From: Synechococcus sp. MW101C3
Lineage (GTDB): Bacteria; Cyanobacteriota; Cyanobacteriia; PCC-6307; Cyanobiaceae
Assembly (NCBI RefSeq): GCF_002252635.1
Contig: NZ_NQKX01000003.1
Span: 124,001-188,000 of the forward strand
Direction: 5' to 3'
DNA length: 64,000 bases
Part shown: piece after piece, positions 52,243 to 60,680 of the stretch
Position numbering within the stretch: position 1 is the stretch's first letter
How the letters are laid out: every line of letters begins with the position of its first letter
The notes under the pieces: generated by a model
Databases searched by the model: none
What the model saw: only the letters and a program-made list of their open reading frames with translations
What the model was told of the DNA's origin: nothing
Position numbers and translations under genes: made by a program

Positions 52243-53226
52243 ATGGCCTCGAACCGTTCCCTTGCCCCGGCTCTCCGGCCGGGGCGACCGCCGGCGCGAG
52301 ACATGGCCTGGATCCCCGCGGGCACGTTCCTGATGGGCTCCAACCACCACTACCCGGAGGAGGCTCCGGCCCACCGGGTGGCGCTGGAGGGCTTCTGGAT
52401 CGACCGTGCCCCGGTCACCAACGCCCAGTTCCTCAAGTTCGTGAAGGCCACGGGCCACCGCACCCTGGCCGAGCGGCCGGCCGATCCGGCCCTCTACCCC
52501 GAGGCGCCACCAGAGCGGCTGGCACCCGCCTCGATCGTGTTCGTGCCCCCGCCCGGCCCGTTGGGAACGGACGATCCCTACCGCTGGTGGCAGTACATCC
52601 CCGGCGCCGACTGGCGTCACCCGGAGGGCCCCGGCAGCTCAATCAGGAACCGCCCGCAGCATCCGGTGGTGCACGTGGCCCATGAGGATGCGACCGCCTA
52701 TGCCGCCTGGTGCGGCAAGCAGCTGCCGAGCGAAGCGGAATGGGAGCGGGCCGCCTGGGGCGGCCGTGAAGGCTGCGAGTTCGCCTGGGGGGATGCGCTG
52801 CACCCGGAGGGCCGCCCGGTGGCGAACACTTTCCAGGGCGACTTCCCCCACCACAACAGCCTGCTCGACGGCTATGCCGGCACCTCGCCGGTGGGCGCCT
52901 TTCCTGCCAACGGCTTCGGGCTGCTCGATTGCATCGGCAACGTGTGGGAGTGGACCGATAGCTGGTACGGCCCCCACCCGCACCAAGCCGATGGGGCGTT
53001 ACCGGCTGAGGGGAGCAGCGGCTGCTGCGCCGAAGCGGCTGCCGCCCGTGAGGCCAGCATCGATCCCACCAGCCAGCACGGAACGATGCCCCGCAAGGTG
53101 GTGAAGGGCGGCTCGTTTCTGTGCGCCCCCAGCTATTGCCGTCGCTACCGGCCGGCGGCGCGCATGGCCCAGGGCATTGACACCTCCACCGGCCACATGG
53201 GCTTTCGCTGCATCGTGCGGCCCTGA
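52243..53226 (+). CDS. formylglycine-generating enzyme (SUMF1-type)
   Basis: 327 residues, the FGE-sulfatase domain. Conserved AWIPAGTFLMGSN opens the fold, WIDRAPVTNAQF and LPSEAEWERAAWGG follow, and the catalytic copper-binding Cys pair is in SFLCAPSYCRRYRPAAR near 292-297. It oxidises the sulfatase Cys to formylglycine. The tight coupling to the sulfatase gene indicates a dedicated pair. No signal peptide, matching a cytoplasmic target. Confidence 0.93.
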   Translation: MASNRSLAPALRPGRPPARDMAWIPAGTFLMGSNHHYPEEAPAHRVALEGFWIDRAPVTNAQFLKFVKATGHRTLAERPADPALYPEAPPERLAPASIVFVPPPGPLGTDDPYRWWQYIPGADWRHPEGPGSSIRNRPQHPVVHVAHEDATAYAAWCGKQLPSEAEWERAAWGGREGCEFAWGDALHPEGRPVANTFQGDFPHHNSLLDGYAGTSPVGAFPANGFGLLDCIGNVWEWTDSWYGPHPHQADGALPAEGSSGCCAEAAAAREASIDPTSQHGTMPRKVVKGGSFLCAPSYCRRYRPAARMAQGIDTSTGHMGFRCIVRP

Positions 53227-53306
53227 AGCCATGGCGCCACCATCCCTTTCAGTCAGCTGATTTCCACCCCTTGGCTGACGCCTGCCGCAAGGTGATCACT
53301 CCTCCG

Positions 53307-54011
53307 ATGACACTGCCCAAACGATCCACCTGGCTGACCCGTCAGCAGCTCCGCCGCGAGTCACCGTTCTTCCTGCTGCTGGATCGCTCCTTCAGATTCA
53401 GGCTGTTGATGGCAGCAACCCTGTCCTTTGTGTTGCTGTCCGTCGTCAATCGTTTCGACAACTGCCATGGAGCCGAACCCAGCGAGAACTGCCTGACCAG
53501 CAATTTCCTGGACGTCATCAGCATTGACAATGTGGAGTCGTTCAGCATCGTTACAGCGGGTCTTGTTTACATCCTGGAGGCGGGTCGTCGCAAGGAGAGA
53601 GAACATCACGAGCAACTCTCGCTGTTGTTGGCGCAGCAAGAGGCTGGCATCAGATTCAGCCTGGCACGCATCCGCGCCCTTGAAGATCTGTGCTCTGATG
53701 GCATCTGGCAGGACGATTTCGATCTGCAGGCCACGAATCTGGAGGGGATCAAGATTCCGTTCAGCCGTTGGCGAGGCGGCAACTTCAGCGCAACGGTGTT
53801 GCGCAAGGCGAATCTCCAGGGTTCGGATCTGCAAGGGGCCAACTTCACGGAGGCCGATCTCAGCGAGGCCAATCTGGCCGGGGCGGACCTCAGCCAGGCC
53901 AACTTCACCCGCGCCATCCTCACCAAGGCCGATCTCCGCGGCGCCATCCTCACCGGCGCTGTGTTCCAGGAGGCCGATCTCACTGGAACCAGCCTGGATC
54001 CGAGCGGTTGA
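53307..54011 (+). CDS. membrane-anchored pentapeptide-repeat protein
   Basis: 234 residues. Two hydrophobic helices lie in the first 110 (LLMAATLSFVLLSVV and SIVTAGLVYILEAG). A short coiled linker follows, then about ten A(D/N)LxX pentapeptides at 150-232 (ANLQGSDLQGANFTEADLSE), which fold as a right-handed beta helix. Function of such proteins is unknown. ATG 53307 was chosen; an in-frame upstream start would add 12 residues. Confidence 0.82.
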   Translation: MTLPKRSTWLTRQQLRRESPFFLLLDRSFRFRLLMAATLSFVLLSVVNRFDNCHGAEPSENCLTSNFLDVISIDNVESFSIVTAGLVYILEAGRRKEREHHEQLSLLLAQQEAGIRFSLARIRALEDLCSDGIWQDDFDLQATNLEGIKIPFSRWRGGNFSATVLRKANLQGSDLQGANFTEADLSEANLAGADLSQANFTRAILTKADLRGAILTGAVFQEADLTGTSLDPSG

Positions 54012-54110
54012 ACCTCAGTCACTTGCCTCTGAATCGCTCAGTTTCCATCCAGCTAGCTCGATTTCTCTCCATCCAGCCAGCTCCATCTGTTTCTCCTGCC
54101 ATCTGATGCC

Positions 54111-54989
54111 ATGGGCCAGCCCTCCCTGTTGATCGTCAGCGCCGCCCTGTTCACGATCATGTTCGCTCTGGGAGTGGGTCTGACTGGAGAGGCGATCGTT
54201 CGCCTGAGCCGAAGACCCGCCCTGGTGATCCGGGTATTGATCGGCTCCTGTGTGCTGGTGCCCCTGGTCGCCCTGCTGCTGATGAAGCTGCCGCTGAGCT
54301 TGGCCCTGACCCAACCGGCCCGCATCGGCATCGCCCTGATGGCGGCCTCCCCAAGCGCTCCGCTCACCCTGCGCAAGGCGGGCAAGGTCGGCGGCGACCG
54401 TGAGCTGGCCGCTGTCCTGCAGGCCTGTGTGGCCGTGGCGGCGATCGTGTCGATTCCGCTGATCGCCGATCTGTACCAGTCCTCCTTCGGGGTATCCGGC
54501 TGGGACATCACGGCGAGGACGGTAGCCCTACAGGTGGGCAAGACCCAGGTGCTGCCCCTGCTGGCGGGCCTGACGCTGAGGCGCTGGCGACCTGGCTTGG
54601 CAGAGCGGCTCTCCGGTCCTCTCGACAAGCTGGCCAATGGCCTGCTGCTGCTGCTGATCGTGCTGGTGCTGGTCAAGTCGTTGCCCCTGCTGGTCGCGTT
54701 CGTGGGCGCCAACCTGCTGGCTCTGCCCTTCATGGCGGTGATGGTGCTGGCGTCCCTGACCATCGGCTACGGGATCGCTGGCCCTGAGCCCCGGGAACGC
54801 GTCACGATCGCCCTGGTCACCTCCATGCGGAACCCGGGCCTGGCCCTGCTGTTCGCGACGACCTACGGCAGCGACATTCCCGGCCTGAAACTCGCGGTGC
54901 TGGCCTACCTCGTGGTCACCGTGCTGCTGTCGATTCCCTTTCTGCGCTGGCAACGCCAGAGGCAGTCGGTGCCCTTCGCCGCCCTGTAG
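54111..54989 (+). CDS. bile acid:sodium symporter (BASS)-like transporter
   Basis: 292 residues, nine or ten helices. The hallmark GVGLTGE region, the loop LMAASPSAPLTLRKAGKVGG and the second signature SMRNPGLALLFATTYG are of the BASS fold. In cyanobacteria relatives move bicarbonate-like or organic anions with sodium; the substrate here is unknown. The DUF1622 gene follows immediately without a gap (stop 54989, start 54990). Confidence 0.78.
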   Translation: MGQPSLLIVSAALFTIMFALGVGLTGEAIVRLSRRPALVIRVLIGSCVLVPLVALLLMKLPLSLALTQPARIGIALMAASPSAPLTLRKAGKVGGDRELAAVLQACVAVAAIVSIPLIADLYQSSFGVSGWDITARTVALQVGKTQVLPLLAGLTLRRWRPGLAERLSGPLDKLANGLLLLLIVLVLVKSLPLLVAFVGANLLALPFMAVMVLASLTIGYGIAGPEPRERVTIALVTSMRNPGLALLFATTYGSDIPGLKLAVLAYLVVTVLLSIPFLRWQRQRQSVPFAAL

Positions 54990-55376
54990 ATGCCCTGGCT
55001 TGAATCCTCCGAGGCCCTGCTGCAGGGTCTGGCGACTGTCGTTCGCCTCAGCCTGGAAGCCCTGTCGGTGCTCTGTGTGGTGGCCGGCATGATCGCCACC
55101 TTTCGCCTGGCCCTGCCGTTCCTGCCCGTGCTGACCCATCGCGGGCGCCGCCCCCCCAGCGCGGTTCGCCTCTGTTTCGGCAGCTGGCTATCGATGGCGC
55201 TGGAGTTTCAGCTTGGTGCCGACATCGTCGCCACCACCACAGCTCCCACGGACAGCAACCTGATCCAACTGGCGACGGTGGCCGTGATCCGCACCTTCCT
55301 CAATGTGTTCCTCGCCAAGGAACTGGAGGCTGAACGGCGGCTGGAGCAAGACCAGCCGCAGCCGCCTGGATCCTGA
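54990..55376 (+). CDS. DUF1622 membrane protein
   Basis: 128 residues. Two or three helices, with RLSLEALSVLCVV, RLCFGSWLSMALEFQLGADI and VAVIRTFLNVFLAKEL, as in DUF1622 proteins of unknown role. Its start abuts the BASS stop, so the two are almost certainly cotranscribed. Confidence 0.85.
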   Translation: MPWLESSEALLQGLATVVRLSLEALSVLCVVAGMIATFRLALPFLPVLTHRGRRPPSAVRLCFGSWLSMALEFQLGADIVATTTAPTDSNLIQLATVAVIRTFLNVFLAKELEAERRLEQDQPQPPGS

Positions 55377-55404
55377 TCACACCATCCTCGCCATCTGACA
55401 CCCC

Positions 55405-55791
55405 ATGAACCTCACCAATGAACTGGCCAAGGAGCGCAACCGGGAGGCGGCGGAGCGCACGCTGATGGCCTGGATCCGCACCTGCCTGTCGCTGATCAGC
55501 TTCGGCTTCGGTCTCGACAAGATCATCGGAGCGATCGAGGCCAGCCGCTTTGAGGGCAGCTCCCATGCCCATCTCAGCGTGCGCTTGATCTCGATCGGGT
55601 TTGTGGTCACGGGGATCGTGGCCATGGCAGCGGCCACGCGTCAGCACCGCAGGGTGGTGCGGCGCTTGAAGCATGACGATTTCATTTACATCGAAAAGGC
55701 CTCGATCGCCACGGCGACGGCCCTGGCCCTCACCCTGATCGGCCTGCTGGCCCTGGTGCTGCTGATCGCCGGCGGATTGGGTGGCCGATGA
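55405..55791 (+). CDS. DUF202 (YidH-like) membrane protein
   Basis: 128 residues. The opening ELAKERNREAAERTLMAWIRTCLSLISFGF is the DUF202 signature, followed by three helices. It follows DUF1622 by 28 bp on the same strand. Function unknown; DUF202 proteins often appear near transporters. Confidence 0.87.
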   Translation: MNLTNELAKERNREAAERTLMAWIRTCLSLISFGFGLDKIIGAIEASRFEGSSHAHLSVRLISIGFVVTGIVAMAAATRQHRRVVRRLKHDDFIYIEKASIATATALALTLIGLLALVLLIAGGLGGR

Positions 55792-55916
55792 GCGCAACCC
55801 GCCGCAACGGCCACAGCCTCCGCCCCTTCGAATCGCGCCTCCCGTCGATACCGGCCAGGCCCCTTGTGGGATGCTCGGCGTGTTCAAAGCCTTCTGACAC
55901 CGGCCTCGAACAAGTG

Positions 55917-57050
55917 ATGTCACTCCCTTCCCTTCAGCCGATGGTCTGGTGCCTGCCTCGCTCTCACGCTGGTCGTTCAGCGCTTCCGCTCCAGCGGATC
56001 AGCGCTGTGTGGCTGATCGCTGCTCTGGGTGGCGCCCTCGAGGCCTCTGTGGCGAAAGCTGCTGAGCCGGCTACGGCGGCCTCCAGCTTGATGGGGCCGA
56101 TCCTGAGGGCATCCGTTCAGGCCGAAGCAGCTCAGGGTGATACGGGTCTGAGTGAGACGGCCCAGCTTGAACCAGGCTCCGTTGACCCGGCGGCCAGCGA
56201 AGGCGCACCATCGCCGTGGGCCGGCAGTGTGGAGCTCTATGGATTCGCGCCGCTGCGCACCACCGGGTCCACCACCGTCAAAGGCTTCGACACCGAACTG
56301 GATCTCAACCTCGGCCAGGTGCTGAAGGCGCTCACCGGCGTGGCCTCCATCCGCGGCAGTGTGGAGTACGGCCGCATCGGCCTCCTCACCGACATCAGCT
56401 ACGTCTCCGTCGCCGGGGAAGAAGGCAGGCTGCAGGACATCACAACACGCTCGATTGAAGGCCCGCTCGGCCGCCGCAGCCTCACCCTCACCCCTGACAG
56501 CCAACGCAGCGTCGCTGCCAGCATCAGCAACATTCAAGGCCTCTACGACCTGGCCCTGCGCTATCGCTTCGGCGATCGGGAATCAGCCGTGGCCCGCGCC
56601 GGCAGCTTCGCTGTCATCCCCTACGCGGGCGTGCGGTTCGTGAACATGCAGTACAACCTGGCCGTGCAGAGCAGCGGTCCCGGCCGAACCCTCACCTTCA
56701 GAGGGCCGCGCCTGGAGGGATCCAGAACCCTTGAGGGCTTGAACCTTCAACCACAACAGTCGTTCGGGAGCACTGTGGCTCAGCCCCTGCTGGGCACCCA
56801 GGCCATGCTGTTTCTCTCCCCGCGCCTCAGGCTGTTCGCCCGCGCCGACATCGGCGGATTCGGGCTGAACAACGCCGATGATTACTCCTGGAACACGCAG
56901 CTGGGGGTGGGCTATGCCATCGGCAACTCCACCCAGCTCAACATCTCCTGGCGGTATCTGCACCTGGGGGGAAGTAATGGAGAGGATCCCGAAAATGCCT
57001 TCAACATCAATCAAAATGGCGTCGAAGCCGGTGTGAAGTTCTTCTTCTGA
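55917..57050 (+). CDS. outer-membrane beta-barrel protein, OmpW/OmpA-like size, function unknown
   Basis: 377 residues. A signal region (about 25-46, ending SVAKAAEP), a variable acidic linker, then a beta-rich domain from residue 100 with alternating strands (VELYGFAPLRTTGST, VEYGRIGLLTDISYVSV) and a final strand AGVKFFF ending in Phe, as for BAM substrates. It looks like an 8- to 10-strand barrel. ATG 55917 is preferred to an upstream frame overlapping DUF202. It could be part of the same transcription unit. Confidence 0.72.
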   Translation: MSLPSLQPMVWCLPRSHAGRSALPLQRISAVWLIAALGGALEASVAKAAEPATAASSLMGPILRASVQAEAAQGDTGLSETAQLEPGSVDPAASEGAPSPWAGSVELYGFAPLRTTGSTTVKGFDTELDLNLGQVLKALTGVASIRGSVEYGRIGLLTDISYVSVAGEEGRLQDITTRSIEGPLGRRSLTLTPDSQRSVAASISNIQGLYDLALRYRFGDRESAVARAGSFAVIPYAGVRFVNMQYNLAVQSSGPGRTLTFRGPRLEGSRTLEGLNLQPQQSFGSTVAQPLLGTQAMLFLSPRLRLFARADIGGFGLNNADDYSWNTQLGVGYAIGNSTQLNISWRYLHLGGSNGEDPENAFNINQNGVEAGVKFFF

Positions 57051-57405
57051 TCGAGCAGCTACTGGGGGAGGAGGCCACTCTGCAGCTGCCTGCTCAGCAG
57101 CAGGCATGAACAACCTGGTGGGGAAACGCAGCTAGGGGCGAACGCACCTGGAGATCCTCCAGCAGTGGAGAGCGGCCTGCCTACCCACCAGCTCTCAGAA
57201 AACTGGAGGCGGGCATGGTCTGACTGTGCTGAGCCGGTACGCGCAGCTGAGTCATTGGGCTTCAAACCCCTTGCTACCACTGATGGTCAGCAAAGCTGCA
57301 AGGTCAGCCGACCGCCGTAGCTGTTCGCCCAAAACCTCACCACATCAGGTGATGCATCCCAGAGTCAAAGTTCCTAGGGTGGAATTACTTCGAGATAGGG
57401 GCCCA
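57051..57405. other. intergenic region, nothing supported
   Basis: Short shadow frames only. It should hold the promoter of the Nif11 peptide gene, but I cannot place one. Confidence 0.5.
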
Positions 57406-57642
57406 ATGGCCACCTGCGACCTACCGACCACCTCTGCCACTGCTCCGAACGAAGACGCCCTGCATCAACTCAAGACGCTATTGCAACAAGATCAAAGCTT
57501 TGCCAATGCGCTGTCTGGGAACACCACCACAGAGGAAGCGGCCCATCTAGCCTTTGAGCACGGGATTTCTGTCACTCCTGAGGCCATCTGGCGTCAGCGT
57601 GGCACCCTGTTAGAGGGAGGAATTCCGACTTGGCGTGGCTGA
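57406..57642 (+). CDS. Nif11-like peptide
   Basis: 78 residues. Residues 17-66 fit the Nif11/NHLP leader pattern (ALHQLKTLLQQDQSFANAL, then EEAAHLAFEHGISVTPEAIW). It ends GGIPTWRG without a Cys-, Ser- or Thr-rich core, so it is not an obvious lanthipeptide precursor. No LanM, radical SAM or peptidase-transporter gene is adjacent. ATG 57406 has a weak AGGGG upstream. Confidence 0.65.
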   Translation: MATCDLPTTSATAPNEDALHQLKTLLQQDQSFANALSGNTTTEEAAHLAFEHGISVTPEAIWRQRGTLLEGGIPTWRG

Positions 57643-58130
57643 TTGAGCCCCCCCTAACTCTTGCGACACAAGCTGGGGACACGCTGATCAGTCCTCTTGG
57701 ACTGAAGGAAGACGTTGACCTCAGCTCATGTCGCCACCTTCGATCGAATCGAGTTCTGTCGGCAGAGTGATATCAGCGTGGGCGAGCCCCTCGGGCTGGT
57801 GGGTATAAGTGATAGCTTCCGCATAACCCTAGCCCAGCATGTAAGTAGGTCATGGGAATCTTTGATCTCATCTGGCGTGAGGTTGGCAGCGACTTCCCCG
57901 GCAGGACTATCGACCTAATCGGGCAATGCCAGAATTAGTCAACTTGACCAGGGTCTTTGATCGCCTAGAGATGAAGAAGCCGCCCGAAGGCTTTCCCCTG
58001 GTTGCTCAAGACGCAATCAAGACTCTGACCCATAGCACATGTGGCCCTCAGAGCAATACGCTCAGCCCTCTAGAACCAGCATGGTGCAACGGAAGGCAAC
58101 CGATGTGATCAAGCTCGCTTGACCTCGGCT
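57643..58130. other. gene-free stretch
   Basis: No convincing gene. Two short plus-strand frames (57715-57918 and 57926-58108) have no recognisable features. GC is lower than average. Confidence 0.5.
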
Positions 58131-58739
58131 ATGAGTTTGATCATCAACATCGTCAACCCGTCAGTGAAGACTCAGTACTATTCCGCCTCCAGCCTGGATG
58201 GCTTCATTGCCACCAAGGACAACTCCCTGGACTGGCTGCTTCAGTTCGGAGAAGCCGAAGGCACAGGCTACGAAGATTTCCTTGCTGAGGTTGGTGCGAT
58301 CACGATGGGGTCATCCACCTATGAGTGGCTGTTGGATCATCACATCAAAGCGGGAACACCAGAAGAAAAGTCCTGGCCTTATCAACAGCCCACGTGGGTC
58401 TTCTCGAGCCGCAAGCTACCCGCCGTGCGGGATGCCGATCTGCGCTTCGTGTCTGGCACTGTCTCTCACGTGCACGAACAGATGGTGGCCACAGCTGCGG
58501 GGAAGAACATCTGGGTTGCCGGAGGCGGCGAGTTGGCCGCGCAGTTCTTCGATGCTGGCCTGCTTGATGAACTGATCATTCAGGTGGCCTCGGTGACCCT
58601 GGGGCAGGGCTCGCCGCTCCTACCGCGGCAGATCGCCTTCCCACCCCTGAGGCTCACCTCGGCGCGGGCCTTGGGCGAGGCCTTTGCTGAGCTCCACTAT
58701 GAGGTGCCGCGGCAACTTCAGGTGTCCAGCCCCGCCTAG
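58131..58739 (+). CDS. dihydrofolate reductase / RibD C-terminal-like reductase
   Basis: 202 residues. The start region QYYSASSLDGFIA, the loop GAITMGSSTYEWL, the nucleotide-binding VAGGGELAAQF and DELIIQVASVTLGQGSPLL are the pattern of RibD_C/DfrA-like NADPH reductases. The substrate is not assigned. ATG 58131 is used. The gene stands alone. Confidence 0.83.
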   Translation: MSLIINIVNPSVKTQYYSASSLDGFIATKDNSLDWLLQFGEAEGTGYEDFLAEVGAITMGSSTYEWLLDHHIKAGTPEEKSWPYQQPTWVFSSRKLPAVRDADLRFVSGTVSHVHEQMVATAAGKNIWVAGGGELAAQFFDAGLLDELIIQVASVTLGQGSPLLPRQIAFPPLRLTSARALGEAFAELHYEVPRQLQVSSPA

Positions 58740-58794
58740 ATGATGAAGATGCAGCGTTATCTCGTGACATCGCAAAGGGGAGTGGCTTTGTGAT

Positions 58795-58962
58795 TGAGCT
58801 CACGAGAAGAAGCCCTTGGGCCAGAACGATCAGGGTGGCCAGCACGTTGGCACTGACATGCAACCGGCGCCAGCGCAGGTGGTTGTGGATCTCAGGGCGG
58901 CAGGCCACAGAGAACAGCGTCAGGCCCACGAGCCCCATGCCCAGCAAGGGCAACGGCCAGGA
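58795..58962 (-). pseudogene. C-terminal remnant of a DUF4079 protein
   Basis: The minus strand encodes RSWPLPLLGMGLVGLTLFSV, then CRPEIHNHLRWRRLHVSANV and LATLIVLAQG, matching the last 50 residues of cyanobacterial DUF4079 membrane proteins. The front three quarters of the gene are missing and the frame runs on past the normal end. Confidence 0.6.
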
Positions 58963-59002
58963 CCGATTGAAGCAACCAGAGGCAGTCGAGGGCCTGAATG
59001 GC

Positions 59003-59479
59003 TCAGGGCTTCAGGGGTGCCCAGGCCATTGTGGCGTTGAAGGCCTCGCACCAGATCAGCAGCGACCCCTGCTGGCTGAGGTCGATGGAGGAGGGGATCA
59101 CATAGCTCTGGGCGCCGGAGGCGGATTTAAGCGGGGCGAGGATTGTGTAGCTGCCGGCTTTGAGCGGAAAGCTGGGGGCCTTGGTGCTTGCCAATGGGGT
59201 TGCTGATGGGCTGAAGACCACTTTCAGGTCGGGGGCTGTCTCCTTGGTCTTGAAGTCGCTGCTTATCACAAGCAACTGCTTGCCGGCTTTCTTGATGATG
59301 GTGAAGCTGCCAGTAACAGGAGCTTCGGCCATGCGGAAGCTCTGCATGGCCATGGGAGTTGCCTGGGCGATCACCATGGAGGCAGGGCCCTGCAAGGTTT
59401 CGGCTTGCCCAGGAGCCGCGGAGCTGCCGAGCAGTGCCAGGACCAGGGCACCGATCAGAGTTGTCTTCAGAGCCGTCAT
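59003..59479 (-). CDS. secreted DM13-domain protein
   Basis: 158 residues. A signal peptide spans 1-26 (ending PGQAE). A DM13 domain covers about 55-158, with VTGSFTIIKKAGKQLLVISS, DLKVVFSP, and the Cys-containing LLIWCEAFNATMAWAPL, the conserved near-terminal WC site. DM13 domains are thought to bind haem or to take part in redox chemistry. Single gene. Confidence 0.8.
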   Translation of the reverse strand: MTALKTTLIGALVLALLGSSAAPGQAETLQGPASMVIAQATPMAMQSFRMAEAPVTGSFTIIKKAGKQLLVISSDFKTKETAPDLKVVFSPSATPLASTKAPSFPLKAGSYTILAPLKSASGAQSYVIPSSIDLSQQGSLLIWCEAFNATMAWAPLKP

Positions 59480-59519
59480 GACGAATGCAGACCGAGTGGG
59501 AAGCTAAGGCCATGAACCG

Positions 59520-60527
59520 ATGCGGCATGGACCTCAGACTCCTCATGTACCGATGAGCGTTCCGAGCGGATTGGAACTGAAGGATCTGGATTGGCGGCGC
59601 GTTCTGCCACTCAGCCTGTACGTGCTGCTCAAAGGGCTGGATGCCACAGTTCTCAAAGCCCTGCAGACCTATGGCACCACCCACCCGGTGCATGGGGAAA
59701 ACCCGATCAGCTTCTGCAACGTTTTCTTCGTGGCTCAGCTGGTGATCGGACTGACCTTCCTGATGCCGAACCCTGGGGCCATCCGACCTGCTCTTGCGCA
59801 ACTGAACCCGACGGACCGATGGTTGCTGATCATCGATGCTGGCCTGGGTCTGTTCATCGGCCCGATCGCTTACTACTTCACCCTCGAATCCCTGTCGGTG
59901 ATCAGCCTGACCCTGTTATTCGCCCTCGTGTTGCCAGTCTCAGCCCTTCTGGCTCGCCAGTTCCTTGCAGAAAGCCTGCCTCGCCGCTTCTGGCTCAGTC
60001 TGAGCCTGATCGCCATCGGCCTGATGCTGCCAGGGGCGGCCATGATGAAGGCGGCGGGACAGGGTGATCAACTGATCGGTTACGGCTGGGCTTTGGTGGG
60101 AGTGCTGGCCTTCGGTTCCACCGCCGTGACCGGTCGCAGCATCGCCACGCGGCATTGGCCTGCCGTGGTCACGATCGGGATCCCCTCAACGATGTCAGCA
60201 CTGCTGTTTGGCATCATCGCTCTGGTGCTCTTCGGTCCCGGGCACTTCCACCTGCTGAACGTGCGCTGGGTCGTCGGAGTGATCTTGATCTACGGCATCA
60301 CTCTGTCCCTGGGTAGCACTGTGGCTCTGGGAATGGCCTATCGGCAATACAGTGTGGCGACCGTATCAATCTGGGGATCACTGACGATCGTGGTGGCCAT
60401 CGTCAGCGCGTCTGTGCTGTTGGGAGAACCACTCGACTTGGCCACAGTGTCAAGAGTGATCTTCCTGCTGGCCGGGATCATCACCAGCCACCGCTCCATT
60501 CGATCGGATCAGGTCGTTCAACAGTAG
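59520..60527 (+). CDS. DMT/EamA-superfamily transporter
   Basis: 335 residues and ten helices in two repeats (GLDATVLKALQTYG and FTLESLSVISLTLLFALVLPVSALLA in the first; ALVGVLAFGSTAVTGRSIATRH and YRQYSVATVSIWGSLTIVVAIVSA in the second), as in EamA exporters. The substrate is unknown. ATG 59520 is used; 59553 is an alternative. Convergent with the DUF1254 gene. Confidence 0.83.
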   Translation: MRHGPQTPHVPMSVPSGLELKDLDWRRVLPLSLYVLLKGLDATVLKALQTYGTTHPVHGENPISFCNVFFVAQLVIGLTFLMPNPGAIRPALAQLNPTDRWLLIIDAGLGLFIGPIAYYFTLESLSVISLTLLFALVLPVSALLARQFLAESLPRRFWLSLSLIAIGLMLPGAAMMKAAGQGDQLIGYGWALVGVLAFGSTAVTGRSIATRHWPAVVTIGIPSTMSALLFGIIALVLFGPGHFHLLNVRWVVGVILIYGITLSLGSTVALGMAYRQYSVATVSIWGSLTIVVAIVSASVLLGEPLDLATVSRVIFLLAGIITSHRSIRSDQVVQQ

Positions 60528-60570
60528 CTGTCCATTCATTCCGGGCCTGTGGCCTGCATGAAGGACAGAC

Positions 60571-60619
60571 ACGACACATTCCACAGCAGTGTCGTTCGGG
60601 AGGGTTCACACTCCCGAAC
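60571..60619. terminator. paired hairpins between convergent genes
   Basis: ACGACAC (60571-60577) pairs with GTGTCGT (60589-60595), and GTTCGGGAG (60594-60602) pairs perfectly with CTCCCGAAC (60611-60619). The two share bases 60594-60595. There is no U-run, so a Rho-independent terminator is not proven, but the position between two gene ends suggests termination or transcript-end protection. Confidence 0.45.
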
Positions 60620-60680
60620 TGCCATTCAAGCAACCCGAGCCAAAGATGATCACGACGAGTCGATGACGTTGATCGCTGAA

